Part shown: one piece after another, positions 11,863 to 23,049 of the stretch
Position numbering within the stretch: the stretch's first letter is position 1
Layout of the letters: the number at the start of each line of letters is the position of its first letter
Origin: Tenrec ecaudatus
Taxonomy: Eukaryota > Chordata > Mammalia > Afrosoricida > Tenrecidae
NCBI RefSeq assembly: GCF_050624435.1
Contig: NC_134540.1
Span: 25,730,001 to 25,794,000, forward strand
Length of the DNA stretch: 64,000 nucleotides
Reading direction: 5' to 3'
The notes under the pieces: model-generated
What the model was told of the DNA's origin: nothing
The model's input: the letters and a program-made list of their open reading frames with translations, nothing else
The model's database searches: none
Position numbers and translations under genes: made by a program

Positions 11863-11872
11863 GAGAATTCTT
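11863..11872. repeat. Target-site duplication, right copy (GAGAATTCTT)
   Basis: Exact repeat of 10826-10835. Confidence 0.85.
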
Positions 11873-12476
11873 ATAAGTAAATTATCACATGCAAAAAATA
11901 GGTTTTTTGTTATAGAGCCAATTCATTGCAATGGGACTTGTGTGTGTATGTGTTAGAAAAAGCATTGTGTTTTCACCTGATTTGTAAGATTTGTGACTTG
12001 TCACAGAGTTTTTCAACAGCTGTAGTCTCTAACTAGCCCTCTCAATCGTCACCTAAATGATTTCTTTGATTCAAAACCCTATTGCTATCATGTGACCCAG
12101 TTCCTGAAGAGTCCTGGCTACTCCTTGCCCTCTTGATGATGCCTCTTACCATTCATTGCCTGCAGTGAAATGTCTGCCTCTCTGGCTCGAACTCTCCAGA
12201 AATGTACACTCGGACCAATAGGACTTCAGGCAGTAAAACCAAGTTCATCGTATTTGGCTGGTCATACACAGGCCTATCTCCAATTGCAGCTGTCACTGCC
12301 TTGTCCCCGACGCAACTTCTGTGTAACCCTATCTGAAGTGCATTGTAGTTCCCTCTCTGGAAACTGTCAGAACTAAATTCTATTTGTTTTCAGGTCTTTG
12401 TATGTGTGCCGCACTTTTTCATTCCATACTTGACAGACCACCATGTCATCCACAGAGTTTCCTAGAACGCAAATTG
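11873..12476. other. Unassigned, apparently unique sequence
   Basis: Somewhat less AT-rich than its surroundings (12110-12370). No splice-bounded exon or conserved protein frame could be supported. Confidence 0.4.
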
Positions 12477-12676
12477 AAACAATCCAAACCCAAACTCCCT
12501 GCTATCCATCGGCACCTACTCACAACAACCCAATAGGACAGGCTTGAACCACCCCGTGCGTTTCTGAGACTCTTTACAGGCATGGAACGACTCATCTTTA
12601 CCCTGTGGAGTGGTTTCAAACTGCTGACCTTGCAGTTAGCAGTCAAATGTCGAACCACTAACAACTCCCTAAATGC
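12477..12676 (-). repeat. AfroSINE, antisense
   Basis: Antisense blocks in order: CAAACTCCCTGCTATCCATC, CAATAGGACAGGCTTGAACC, CGTTTCTGAGACTCTTTACA, TTTCAAACTGCTGACCTTGC and AGTTAGCAGTCAAATG. These match the reverse complement of the AfroSINE. Overlapping frames at 12446-12790 and 12711-12941 are not genes. Confidence 0.9.
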
Positions 12677-13913
12677 CATATAGTTATAGTATAATCTGAA
12701 AGCTGACATAATGATAATGATAATCTGCATGCTCAGAAAAGAAAACCAACATGCAGAGTTATTGGGTAATTTAATATATTCATATCTCACGATATCTAGA
12801 CCTCCACGGCTTTATGCAGCTCTCTGGTCTGCATCATTTCATTCAATCATTGCCCTTCTGAAAGGACAATTTTACTCACCCAATGTGTGGACAACCTCTA
12901 GCTTTGACTCGGATCATTTGTCCAAAATATTAAATCTTTGATGTTAGGACGACAGCTCATGTACACATTTCATAGGAAATGGAATGAAAAACAATGATTA
13001 TTTCAAAAACTTTTTGATGTGTCCATGTGTATATATGTGTATTTTTCCTATAGCCACCCTGATAGACAAGGGAGACAGAACAAATAAGATATTGTCTTGA
13101 TTACTGATTTTTAAAAATATATTGGGTCAGATAATGCAGTCTTGAATTCACAATTAATGTGCACAGTTATGGAAATTAAAAACAAAACCAAACCTTGGGT
13201 GAGATTACTCCTACAAAAGAAAATATTATGAACCTTTAAGGAATATCAATAAAAAAAATAATGTAAAATTAAAGAAGGTAAAACATTGAACATTTTTTTA
13301 AAATAAAAAAGAAAGATGCATCATACACTGTGGGATAACTTTGAGACATCTAATATACATGATATGGGTATTCAAAGAGGATGAGGAGTCAGAAAAATTA
13401 TTTGAAGAAATAGTGGTAGAAAATTTGGCAAATGGATGAAAATAATAAAAATAAATGATTATTTCATATAGCAAAGAAATTTGATAAGCAATATTTACAC
13501 GAAACATGAAAAATATCAACAATTAAAATAGGACAAACATTAAAATTCCTTAAAAAATCTATGTAAGAAGAAATGGCATATATGTTGCAAAAAGATAAAA
13601 ATAGCATTGTGTCATTGCATAAAACATGCTGTATGAGACAATAAAGATTGCTAAAGCAATGAAAGAAAACAGCAGCAGCAATAATAAAAATGCCTATTAT
13701 AACCAAAATTTCTATATTCAGGGAAAATAAATTTGAAAAATGAAAGTGAAATAAAATTTTTAATATTTTATATAAAACCTGAAATTATTCACCTGCAGCA
13801 TTATAATAAAAATTTGAAAAGTATTTAATATAGAAGAGTAGTCTTAGACAAGCTACATTAGATAGGAATATAATAATATTGGATACATAGCTAAGGATGG
13901 GAATGTGTTAGTC
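12677..13913. other. AT-rich unassigned sequence
   Basis: The stretch 13300-13900 has the adenine-rich character of an old L1 or HAL1 sense strand, interrupted by the LTR at 13914, but I could not match specific motifs. Confidence 0.3.
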
Positions 13914-14612
13914 CAGGTTGCCTAGAGAACCAAATCCAGAGATCCTCATATATGTGTAAGAAAGAGCTTTATATCAAAGAGTGATGGTATATTGGAAAAA
14001 TGTCCCAGCCCAGTCCAGATCAAGCCCATAAGTCCAATACTAGCCCATAAGTCCATTACTAGCCCATAAGTCCATTACTAGCCCATAAGTCCAATACTAG
14101 CCCATAAGTCCATTACTAGCCCATAAGTCCAATACTAGTGCAGAAGTTCATTACTAGCCCATAAGTCCAATACTAGCCCATAAGTCCATTACTAGCCCAT
14201 AAATCCAATACTAGCTCATAAATCCAATACTAGTGCAGAAGTCCAAAACTAGCCCATAAGTCCAATACTAGTGCAGAAGTCCTTCTTCAGATCCATGCAC
14301 TCACAGGCCATGATGCCGAATGTAGGAATCTCACAGGCCGTTGGGTGAAAAGTCTTGTGGAGCCACTGGTGGTGGAAGTATCACAGTGCTGCTGTGGGTC
14401 TCATGTGGCTCCTCCAGCTCTCTAAGTGTGGCTCTTTAACAGGAAGGCAAAGTAGAGAGAGAGTGTGGCCTGTCTCCCAGGGAGAGAAAGAGGACATCCC
14501 AGGATCCTCATGAGGTTGCCACGCCCATAAGGAGGCTGTGACCTGATTGATAGGCTAGGCTCCACCCCTACACTTATTTATCAAGTTGACTTGAAATCAT
14601 GGCACTACCACA
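13914..14612 (-). mobile_element. Solo LTR of an LTR retroelement (antisense)
   Basis: The element begins TGTGTTAGTCCAGG and ends ACTACCACA, so in its own orientation it is TG(TGGTAGT...)CTAACACA, the TG...CA form of an LTR. The flanks GGGAA and GGGAG could be a decayed 5-bp target duplication. Three further copies occur (34337-34713, 44197-44275, 51370-52430). All share the segment near the LTR 3' end: TATAAAGCTCTTTC-like, then 'gagtgtctctgaatttg' and 'ctctagtctacctggactaacaca'. No gag, pol or env coding sequence is attached. I do not recognise the family name. Confidence 0.7.
14022..14287. repeat. 19-bp minisatellite inside the LTR, about 14 units
   Basis: The unit is TAGCCCATAAGTCCAATAC, alternating with an ATTAC-ending variant and a rarer TAGTGCAGAAGTCC variant. 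The sister LTR at 51.7 kb has only a few degenerate units of the same motif (TATAGACTAGTATCGGACAT on the opposite strand). The array therefore grew from short repeats native to the LTR. No unique spacers separate the units, so this is not a CRISPR. Confidence 0.95.
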
Positions 14613-15689
14613 GGGAGTATCACAAATAAGAATGCATTATTAAATGCATAATATTTTACTTATTTATTTAAAGTTGTTAAAGACAAAATGTGTATCCTAC
14701 TTTATAATTTTGTATAACATATGGAAAATATATAAAAACTACAGCATAACTGCTAAAAGGAGGAAATGGAAGTGCTACTAGAAAGCTGATATAATACATG
14801 TGAAGTGAAACAATATTACTGTGATAAGTTAAAGATATTTGTTATAAAGCTTAAAGTAACAAAAGAGTAAACAAAGGTTTTTAGGTAATTAATCAACAAT
14901 AATGGTAATTTGGAATTTGAACAATTACTCGTGTGAACTGAAAGAAACCAGAAACTGTGGCAGTACGTACTTAAGAAGAACTGGGACACACAAGAAACTT
15001 AGAACAATATGCTACATTTAACATCAACTATAGAGATGGCAACATTAATCTTAAATGGTCTAAATGCCACAACTAAATGCAGAGGTTGGGTCAAAACCCC
15101 CAAATACAACAAAATACTAATATCAATTGTGAAATTTAAAGATAATAGTATGGTAGAGGGATATATTATGCCAACATAATAAAACAAAAACAATACCTAG
15201 TTAGACTCTCGATGCCAGTCTAAAATCTCAGTGCAAAGCATATCACTAGAAATAGAGAATCATTTCTTAATGAAAAAATATGCCGATTTATACAGAAGAT
15301 ATAATACTTATAAGTTTGGAAACCCAATAATCAAAATTCAAAAGCATAGATTTGTCTGAAGACTAAATGAATCGAAATGGAATGAGAAGCAGATTAGCCA
15401 TGGTTGTCATCAGGTGCTTCAACATCATGGCTCTCAAAATTAGGCCTCTCAGCCGAGTCCTAAATGGTTCCTGTGATAGAGACCCTATTCGTGTGACTCA
15501 GTCTTTAAACAGGACTCCTTATTCCCAGCTCCCTTCTGATTATGTCCTATTTGAATATGTTCCTGTTGAAAAATGCCTGCCTTTTCTGCTCTAATGCTCC
15601 AGGACCCTATACATTGACTGAGAGGAAGCCAAGGTAACGAGAAAAAGCTGCAGACATCTTCTAATGATCAGAAAGAGGGATGTATGAAA
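14613..15689. other. Mostly unassigned; possible old L1 ORF2 5' piece near 15000-15180
   Basis: ATTAATCTTAAATGGTCTAA (about 15043-15062) followed by ATGCCACAACTAAATGCAGA resembles the start of L1 ORF2 ('lnvNGLNapiKr'). The rest is not recognisable. The 75-residue frame at 15367-15594 has no known domain. Confidence 0.3.
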
Positions 15690-16638
15690 TACAAATTTCA
15701 GAGAAAATTTAAGTGGTCAAAAATAAAATTGAAGATATGAAAACCGATACTGTCGCATGAGTGAATGTAAATGGACTAGTATTGGCACTTGTGAATCAAA
15801 AAGGTCTTAGGATTTCTTAGGCCAGGAGTAACACAATCAAGAAGAATGGCGTGACATTCAGTGTCAGAAAAGACCTTGCTAAATTCATCATGAAGTACAG
15901 TGCTCTTTGTAATAGGATTACATCTATCCATCTTCAAAGAAATTCAAGACATAGAACTATTATTCAAACTTATGCGCCAACCGCAAAAGCTAGTGATGGT
16001 GAATTGAAGAATTCTACCAAAAAATCATCCTCAACTGGATCAAACACACAAGTTAAGATTCATTGAACATCACTATTGGTGACTGTAATGACAATGTTTG
16101 AAATGAAGAGGAAGGAACAGTAGTTGGAGAATATGGACTTGGTGATAGAAATGAAGCTGGAGATCACATGATAGAATTTTGCAAAACCAAGGACTTGTTC
16201 ATAGCAAATGCCTTTTGTAGCAGCAGCAGCAACAACAAAACCACTATACACATGGACCTCCCCAGATGGAATACACAGAAATAAAATTGAGTGCACCTGT
16301 GGGAAGACACAATGGAGAAGGTCAGTATCAGCAGGTAAGAGCTCACTAGGGGCCAACTGTGGAACAGACCAGAAAATGGCCATATGTAAGTTCAGGATCT
16401 GAAAACAATTCCAGACAATAAAAACACGTCCACAAGTGCCAAAATAGGACCTCAAGTCTATCCCACCTGAATTCGACACACTGAACACGAATGACAGGAG
16501 ACTTGACAAGATGAGGGGGAAAAAGCAAAAGATCATTAAAAAGACAGGAAGAAGAAAAAGTCAAACAGGATGTCAGAAGAGACTCTGAAATGGTCTCTTA
16601 ATTGTAGAATAGCTAAAGCAAATGGAAGAAAAAAAGAA

Positions 16639-16676
<38 letters not shown>

Positions 16677-16706
16677 TGAGAGAGAGAGACATAAGAAAGA
16701 AAGAAA

Positions 16707-16774
<68 letters not shown>

Positions 16775-17685
16775 GAGGAAACTGAATAAAAAATTGCTCA
16801 GGACACCTTGAGAAGACAACGACAAATAGAATAAATAGTACAAGGACCGGGAATTCGCCAGCCTACAGGAAAGGACACCTTCAGCATATCTGAAACTGAA
16901 AGAACTCTAGAAAAAAATTCAAACCTGAGTTGTAATCTTGAAAGATTCTATAACAAGATATTGAATAATACAGGAAGCATCCAGAAAAGATGGGGATCAT
17001 TTACAGAGTTACTGTACCAAAAATAACTTGTTGACACTTGCACCCTTTTAGGAGGTAACCTATGAGCAAGAAGCAACTATGCTGATGGAAAGAGTTCAAA
17101 CTGCAGTGAATACATTACCCTGACACAAGGCTCCAGGAATTGATGGCATGCCCAATGACATGTTACAGGAAGCCGAGGGAGCACTGGAAGCACTGACTCA
17201 CCTCTGGGAGGATATTTGGAAGGCAGCAACCTGGCCAACCGACTGCAAGAGATCCATATTTGTGCCCATTCCAAAGAAAAGTGACCTCAAAGAATGCTCA
17301 AACTGTGGAACTGCATCATTGATATCTCATACAAGTAAAATCTTGCTTAAGATCAACCAACAATGGTTGTAGCATTCCATTGTAGCAGTACATTGACAGA
17401 ACTGCCAGCAGTACAGGTCAGATTCGGAAGAGGACATGGAGCAAGGGATCTCATTGCTCATGTCAGGTGGCTCTTGGCTCAAGCAGAAAATACCAGAGAG
17501 TTGTTTACTTTTGTTTCATTGACTATTCAAAGGCATTCAACAGTGTGCACTATAATAAACTCTGGGTAGCCTTGAGAAGAATGGGAATTTGAGGACACTT
17601 CACTGTGCTCATGAGAATGTTGTACATGGACCCCAAAGCACTGCTGAGGCAAAATACTTCCTTACAAAAGACTTCTTGACATGAG
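15690..17685 (+). mobile_element. RTE/BovB-like LINE: endonuclease and first half of reverse transcriptase, decayed
   Basis: This is the longest RTE piece. In order it shows the APE-type endonuclease blocks IQTYAPTA (about 15960), GDCNDNV (about 16079), VVGEYGLGDRNEAGD (about 16120) and YTWTSPDG (about 16245), then the IECTCGK equivalent of 'QIDYICGK'. The RT region follows with APGIDGMP (about 17130), FVPIPKKSD (about 17259) and motif A FIDYSKAFN (about 17516-17542). RTE proteins nick the target and copy their RNA by target-primed reverse transcription. This copy has frameshifts, in-frame stops and a GAAA microsatellite breaking the linker. It stops before the catalytic YADD box. The short frames along it are fragments of one dead ORF. 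Confidence 0.9.
16626..16778. repeat. (GA)n/(GAAA)n microsatellite inside the RTE ORF
   Basis: Runs of GA and then about 20 GAAA units interrupt the RTE linker right after GCTAAAGCAAATGGAAGAA. The charged KERK frames reported through it on both strands (16570-16785 and 16613-16843) are repeat translations. Confidence 0.97.
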
Positions 17686-18329
17686 TCCCCGTGTGACACT
17701 TTCCCAGGCTATACAAACAAGACCTACTTTCATATTTGGATGTTGCCTGTCTCCACCTGCACTGAGAAACTCTGGACATGTTAGCTCTCTTGCTCAGTGT
17801 CTTGCATCTGATTATCTTCTGCCTGACCTCTGGTTCTCGGGACTTGAGTTTCAGGTTATCATTTGACCTGACTCTCCAGCTTCTTCAGCTTTGTGGATGA
17901 GTGGGCTCCTCCAGGTGGAGGTCTAAACTTCACATTGGGATTCACCAGGCTCCAGACCCACTGAAGCTATTTCCTTAACAATCTGTGAGCTCTGTGAGAG
18001 GATTTAGTGAATTGCAGATTGAGATATGGGGGAATATACTAACGGGGGATTGTGGTGATATCAAGAATAATAGAGTAGTATAGTATTTTAGACAAGCTGG
18101 ACATTTGGAAAATCTTTCATCTCTTTCTCACTGGAAAATTCCTGTATCAATTTTTCTAAAAGAAGTTATTTTTGCAGAATACAAAATTGAAATTGTCTTT
18201 GAAACTTTCTCATACAGAAAATTCAATGCCCAGGTTTGTTTGTTTTTCCCCCATTGTTGACTTCTGTCAAATATATAAATGAAACTCACATGGCTCAAAA
18301 GTTTTGAGCCAAAGAATCAATTATAGTTC
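17686..18329. other. Unclassified, possibly LTR-like sequence, then AT-rich spacer
   Basis: 17686-17990 is CT-rich (CTCTGGTTCTCGGGACTTGA, ACTCTCCAGCTTCTTCAGC). It resembles the pyrimidine-rich middle of mammalian LTRs, but I could not assign it. The rest is unremarkable. Confidence 0.3.
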
Positions 18330-19975
18330 TGTATATTCTCATCAGAATATTATAGAGAAAGTAATTCATCACTGATCAGTTTATGAGGCTAACATCACCA
18401 AGATATTAAAACCAGATTAAAACATTACAGGGAAGTTAATTATAGATAAATGTCCTATATGTCATATATGGAAAGATTGTTAACATTTAAGCAAATTAAA
18501 ACCAATAATAAATAAGAGATATTATATAATATACTAAATTGGTTTAATTCCAAAATTCAAGATTGGTCTAATATTTAAAAATAATCAATCAATGCAAATC
18601 AGCTTTTTAAAGAGATACTTTTAAAAAATATGTAGTAATCTCAGTGATGCTGAAAAAACATTGCACAAAATTTAATACCCATTCTTAATAAAAACTCTGC
18701 ATAGTCTCTTCATCTCTGAAGTGAAGAGTATTTCATCAAACAGATTATGGGCATCTTTGATAAACTACAGCTCACATCATACTTAATGGTAAAAGTCAGA
18801 ATAATTTTCTATGAAGATCAAGAACAAGTCAAGGATGTCTTCTCTCAGAACTCCGATTCAACATTGTAATGAATGCTCTAACTAGAGCAATAAAGTAATA
18901 TAAAATATATAAGAGACATTGAGATTAGATAGGAAGGTTGCCTTTAGCATAGATATGTACATATTTTCTAAGTAGAAAATTCCATACACTAAAAGCTTAT
19001 AAGAACTTATATGAATTTAATAAGACTTCAAAAATAAAATTAATTCATAAACAAAAATTCCAACTCTATTTACACTCTAAGTCGGCACACAGAAATTAAA
19101 ATTAAAGAATATCATTTATAGTTGCATCAGTAAAATTGAAAAATGTTGTGAAACATCTTCACACCAAAAATTTCAACACAATATTAAAGATAATGAATTA
19201 AAGATAATGAAATTAATTTATGAGGTACATGGTTTTGATTAGCCAAATTAAAGTTGTTAAGATGTCAATTCAGCACACATTGTTTGATAAATTTAAGTCA
19301 ATCTGGCCCCAAATCTGGAGAGGTTCTTAATTTTTATGTATCCAAATTAAGTTTTTTGTTTTAATGTTATAAAAAATGCAAAGAAGTTAGACAAACTAAA
19401 GCAAGTTTGAAAGAGAACAGCAAAGATGGAGCACTTATATTACTAGATTTTAGTACTGTAATAAAATTATGACATTGGTGAAAAGATACACAGATCATTT
19501 TAACATAACAGAGATTCCATATAGATTAATTCATGTACAGTGTTTTATCAAAATTTCAGTTACCTGTCAATTCAAGTTTTTCCATGAGCTTTTAGAATCC
19601 CCATTGTTTATGAGAAAGAATGAAGATATCAATAAAGAGTTCTGAAATTATTTGTTGGCTGCTTTGTTCTTTACTACATAAGATATACAAAAATTGACTC
19701 AACATGTTTTTTAGGCCTGAATGTAACATCTTAAACTATGTTATTTCTAGATCACAATGGAGGATCAGACAAAAATTATCTTGAGTTTATAAATTCTTTC
19801 TTAAATATAAATAAGTTGAACTATAAAACAAGATACTAAATTGAACTTCAATAAAATAAAAATATTTTTACTCTCAAGGGCACTGCTAATGAGTGAAAAG
19901 ACAAAAGTGGGATAAAACACTGGGAAAAACATGTAAATTACACAGATTTGTATCCATAATATAGCAAGGAATCAT
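18330..19975 (+). mobile_element. Old L1 ORF2 remnant (reverse transcriptase to C-terminal part), sense
   Basis: Degenerate but collinear with L1 ORF2: ATCAATCAATGCAAATCAGC (the 'NVIHH' region), GATGCTGAAAAAACATTGCA (the 'DAEKAFDKI' motif A region), CTCACATCATACTTAATGGT ('ANIILNG'), and AGATCAAGAACAAGTCAAGG ('RSGTRQGCPLS'). Next come ATTCAACATTGTAATGAATG ('FNIVLEVLA'), a 'GIQIGKEE' equivalent, and later ATGGAGCACTTATATTACTAG ('GGL.LPDF'), ending with 'KGLVSIIYSKE' near 19950. Every frame is broken many times. It is much older than the L1 at 59.7-64 kb. Confidence 0.7.
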
Positions 19976-20114
19976 AAATTAGTTTCATCTGCAGGTCTTT
20001 GTGTTGAGGTTGGTGATTGTGTTGAAGGTCGTTTTGTTTCTTTTTGGTGTTTTCCTCCCAGTTGTGATTCTACTCCTCTCTGAGACAGAGAGCTGTCATG
20101 CATCTACTTCAAAG

Positions 20115-20292
20115 AGAGTGTAGGTGTCTATGAATTTTAATTCTGCTGACTGAAGCAAGGGTGAGACTAAAGTCTGGCACTCACTAGCTTTATGCACTTG
20201 AATACAATGGCTTAATTTTTTAAAGCTTCATTTCCAACTCTCTACAATCTATCCCTCAAAAGCCCCTCCTTCCCTTGTAATGATTAAATAGT
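20115..20292 (+). repeat. Possible MIR fragment
   Basis: ACTAAAGTCTGGCACTCACT, then AGCTTTATGCACTTGAATAC and TAATTTTTTAAAGCTTCATTTCC, follow the MIR order 'ctgccact.actagctg.gtgac.ttg..ca', 'ctta..tttctc.g.tt.a.tttcc'. Divergence is high. Confidence 0.35.
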
Positions 20293-20497
20293 GTGGTGTC
20301 AGTTTGGGTTCCACTAGAGGCACAACCCGAGACAAGCATTCTAAAGCAAGGCCTATTAAAACAAAACAAAAATGGCAAGAAGTTTAAACCATCAGCCTCT
20401 CCTAGAGAGAAAGGTCCAACAATCTACTTATACAACGGCAGACAACCTTGGCAATCTTATGGGGCAGTTCTCTTTTGTACTCTAGGGTTTTAATGTC

Positions 20498-20696
20498 TGA
20501 CAAAGCTTCATAGCGCACTGCCATCGAGTCAACTCTAACTCACAGTGGTTCTATAGGACAGAGTAGAACTACCCCTGTGGATTTCTGAGACTGCGAAGCC
20601 TCATCTTTTTTCTGGGTAGTGCCTGGTGGTTAAGAACTGCTGACCTTGTGGCTTGCAGTACGTGTAACCCCTTATGGCACCAAAGCTCTAATGGGT
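20498..20696 (-). repeat. AfroSINE, antisense
   Basis: CACTGCCATCGAGTCAACTC, TATAGGACAGAGTAGAACTA, CCTGTGGATTTCTGAGACTG, AACTGCTGACCTTGTGGC and a 'taaccccttatggcacc' end make a nearly complete antisense copy. It has lost part of the 'agaaagcctcatctttctcc' middle. Confidence 0.92.
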
Positions 20697-20842
20697 TTTA
20701 AGTCCTTGAAACTTTGACAGAGCAAGGTGAAGTGAGCTAGAGAAGGGAAGGCAACCAATAAGGTATGCATTATTGAGTAAATGTTACTAGGAATATCTGA
20801 TGCTTAATTCTGCTGTACTGAATAAGATGTTGCCAGAGTCGT

Positions 20843-20856
20843 GGGAGCAGGATTTT
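20843..20856. repeat. Target-site duplication, left copy (GGGAGCAGGATTTT)
   Basis: Identical 14-mer at 22767-22780 on the other side of the L1. Confidence 0.92.
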
Positions 20857-22766
20857 TTTTATAAATAATTTTATTGGGGATCATGCAACTGTTATCACAA
20901 TCCATACACACATCAATTGAGTAAAGCATCCTTATACATTCATTGCCTTCATCATTCTCAAAATTCACCTTCCATTTGGGTTCCTGGAATCAACTTATTT
21001 TCCTTTTTCTCTCCACCTCCCTCCCTGCTGCCCCCTCCCTCACGAACCCTTAATAACTTATAAATTATTACTCTATCCTATCTTACACTGCCTGGATTCT
21101 CCCCTCACCCACTTTGCCATTGCCCATCCCCAAGAGAGGAGGTTACATGTAGATCCCTGAGATCGGTTCCCCTTGTATACACCCCCTTTCCTCCTGGTGT
21201 CACCATTCTCACCGCTGGTCCAGAGGGGTTCATCTGTTCTAGATTCAATGTGTTTCCAGATCCCAACTGCACAGCTGTGCATCCTCTGGTCTAGCCAGGT
21301 CCGCAAGGTAGAATTGGGATCATGATAATTGGGGGGAAGAAGCGTTCAAGAACTAGAGGAAGGTTTTGAGTTTCATTGTTGCTACACTGAACCCTGAGTG
21401 ACTCATCTCCTCCCCACTACTCCTCTGCAAAGAGTGTCCAGCTGTCTACAGATTGGCATTGGGTCCCTATCACGCACTCCCTTCATTCACGATGATATGA
21501 TTTTTATTCTCTGTCTTTGTTGCTTGAAACCTGGTCCCCTCAGCCCTTCATGATCACACATGTTGGTGTGCTGCTTCCATGTGGTCTTTGTTGCTTCTGG
21601 GCTAGATGGCCTCTTGTTTACTTTCAAGCCTTTAAGTCCCCAGATGTTATATCTCTCAATAGCCAGGCACCATCAGCCTTCTTCACCACACTTACTTATG
21701 CACGCATTCGTCTTTAGCGTTTATGTGGGGAAGGTGATCACACAATGATGGTTTTTGTTCTTTGGTGTCTGCTACCTGATCCCTTCAACACCTTGTGTTC
21801 ACTTAGGCTTGTGTGCTTTGCTGTGGGCTTTATTGCTTCTGTGCTAGATGACTGCTTGTTTGCCTTCAAACCTTTAAGACCCCAGACACTATATATTTCT
21901 GATAGCCAGGCACCATCAGCTTTCTTCACCACGTTTGCTTATGGACACGTCTGTCTTCAGTGATCATGTAGGGAAGGTGGGTATCATGGAATGACCATTT
22001 AGCTGAGCAAGGTGCTATTGTATTGAGGGAGTGCACTCGAGGAGGCCAAATGACCACCTGCTACCCTACTACTGAATCTGCAAATATATGCACATTGGTC
22101 TATTTCCCCCATAATCATAAATATATTTACATAAGTACATGTCTGTATTTAGTCTTCTATCTATGCCCTTTGCCTCCTATTCCCTTCCTCTATTTCCTTA
22201 TGCTTTCCTCCTGTCCCACTGCCATGTTCAGTCTTCATTCTGGTTTCAGTAATTCCTCTCAGTTACCTTGCCCTTCGTCACTCCCTACCAGTTCTCTCAT
22301 GTCCTCCCTCCACTGGTTTTGAACCACTCGCTGTTTCCTTGTCCCTGGGTTGGCCAACACTTCCTCCCTTCACCTACCTCCCATACTCTCATGTCCCTCC
22401 AGGACCATTGGTCCCATTATTTTCTTCTCACATTGTTTGTCCAGCCTATCTTATCTAGGTGGACCTGTAGATATAGTAATATGTGCATTAAAATGCTGAT
22501 GGCTTTGACAGCACCAAAGTGGCAAATAAGAACATGGCATCCACAGCAGCAACACCTACATGCTGACAAACAAAAAAGCCACTGACATACAAAATTTAAA
22601 AGAAGAGAAAAAAAAAGAAAAAACAAAACAAAAAGACAGCAAAAAAAAATCTGTTAGTAGTTCGAGGTCTGTTTGTTGGCCTTTAGGAGTGTTTTCTGGA
22701 TGAGTTTGATGGGGTGCCACGTCCTGGCCCAAAAGTCCATGCTTTATACTCCCTTAGGACCTCATG
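20857..22766 (-). mobile_element. 5'-truncated L1 insertion consisting of 3'UTR (antisense)
   Basis: Perfect 14-bp target-site duplications bound it. On the minus strand it starts with CCTAAGGGAGTATAAAGC, the same sequence found at about 63795 in the sense L1, and runs through TTAAATTTTGTATGTCAG (matching about 63951-63968). It then goes through two homologous ~200-bp blocks carrying AAGCTGATGGTGCCTGGC and CTTAAAGGTTTGAAGGC, then the G-rich block, and ends GATCCCCAATAAAATTAT before poly-A. The match to 63.8-64 kb proves this is the L1 3'UTR, about 1.9 kb of it. All frames inside (for example 21073-21306, 22023-22322, 22268-22585) are non-coding. Confidence 0.95.
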
Positions 22767-22780
22767 GGGAGCAGGATTTT
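22767..22780. repeat. Target-site duplication, right copy (GGGAGCAGGATTTT)
   Basis: Exact repeat of 20843-20856. Confidence 0.92.
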
Positions 22781-23033
22781 AAAATGAGGGTTTCTAGTGT
22801 GATGTACGTGTGTTCGCATGTGGAAATGTGAATTCTCAGGATGTTCCATTCCAACGGAATGCTTACTGGCCCTAGAGAAAATTTTGAAGTAAAGAGATGG
22901 GGACAGAGGTCTGGCCAACATGCTTTACACAGAGCAGGGCAACAGTGAAAGCATCTACCACACACTGAAACATAAAGTGTTGCAGACGACAAATGGGAGG
23001 CTTCAAAGATTTGTGGAAAAATTGAATGAGAAG

Positions 23034-23049
23034 ATAATGGGATTTTTTC
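23034..23049. repeat. Target-site duplication, left copy (ATAATGGGATTTTTTC)
   Basis: Identical 16-mer at 23991-24006. Confidence 0.93.

Noticed and set aside
14022-14287. Regular direct repeats resembling a CRISPR array
   Set aside because: The 19-bp units are directly adjacent with no unique spacers, and the genome is mammalian. It is a minisatellite.
16570-16843. Highly charged frames (KERK and FLSFFLS types)
   Set aside because: Microsatellite translations in the GA/GAAA tract.
22600-22660. A-rich stretch as an L1 poly-A tail
   Set aside because: It lies inside the antisense L1 3'UTR and matches the internal T/C-rich sequence at 63.9 kb. The true tail is at 20857.
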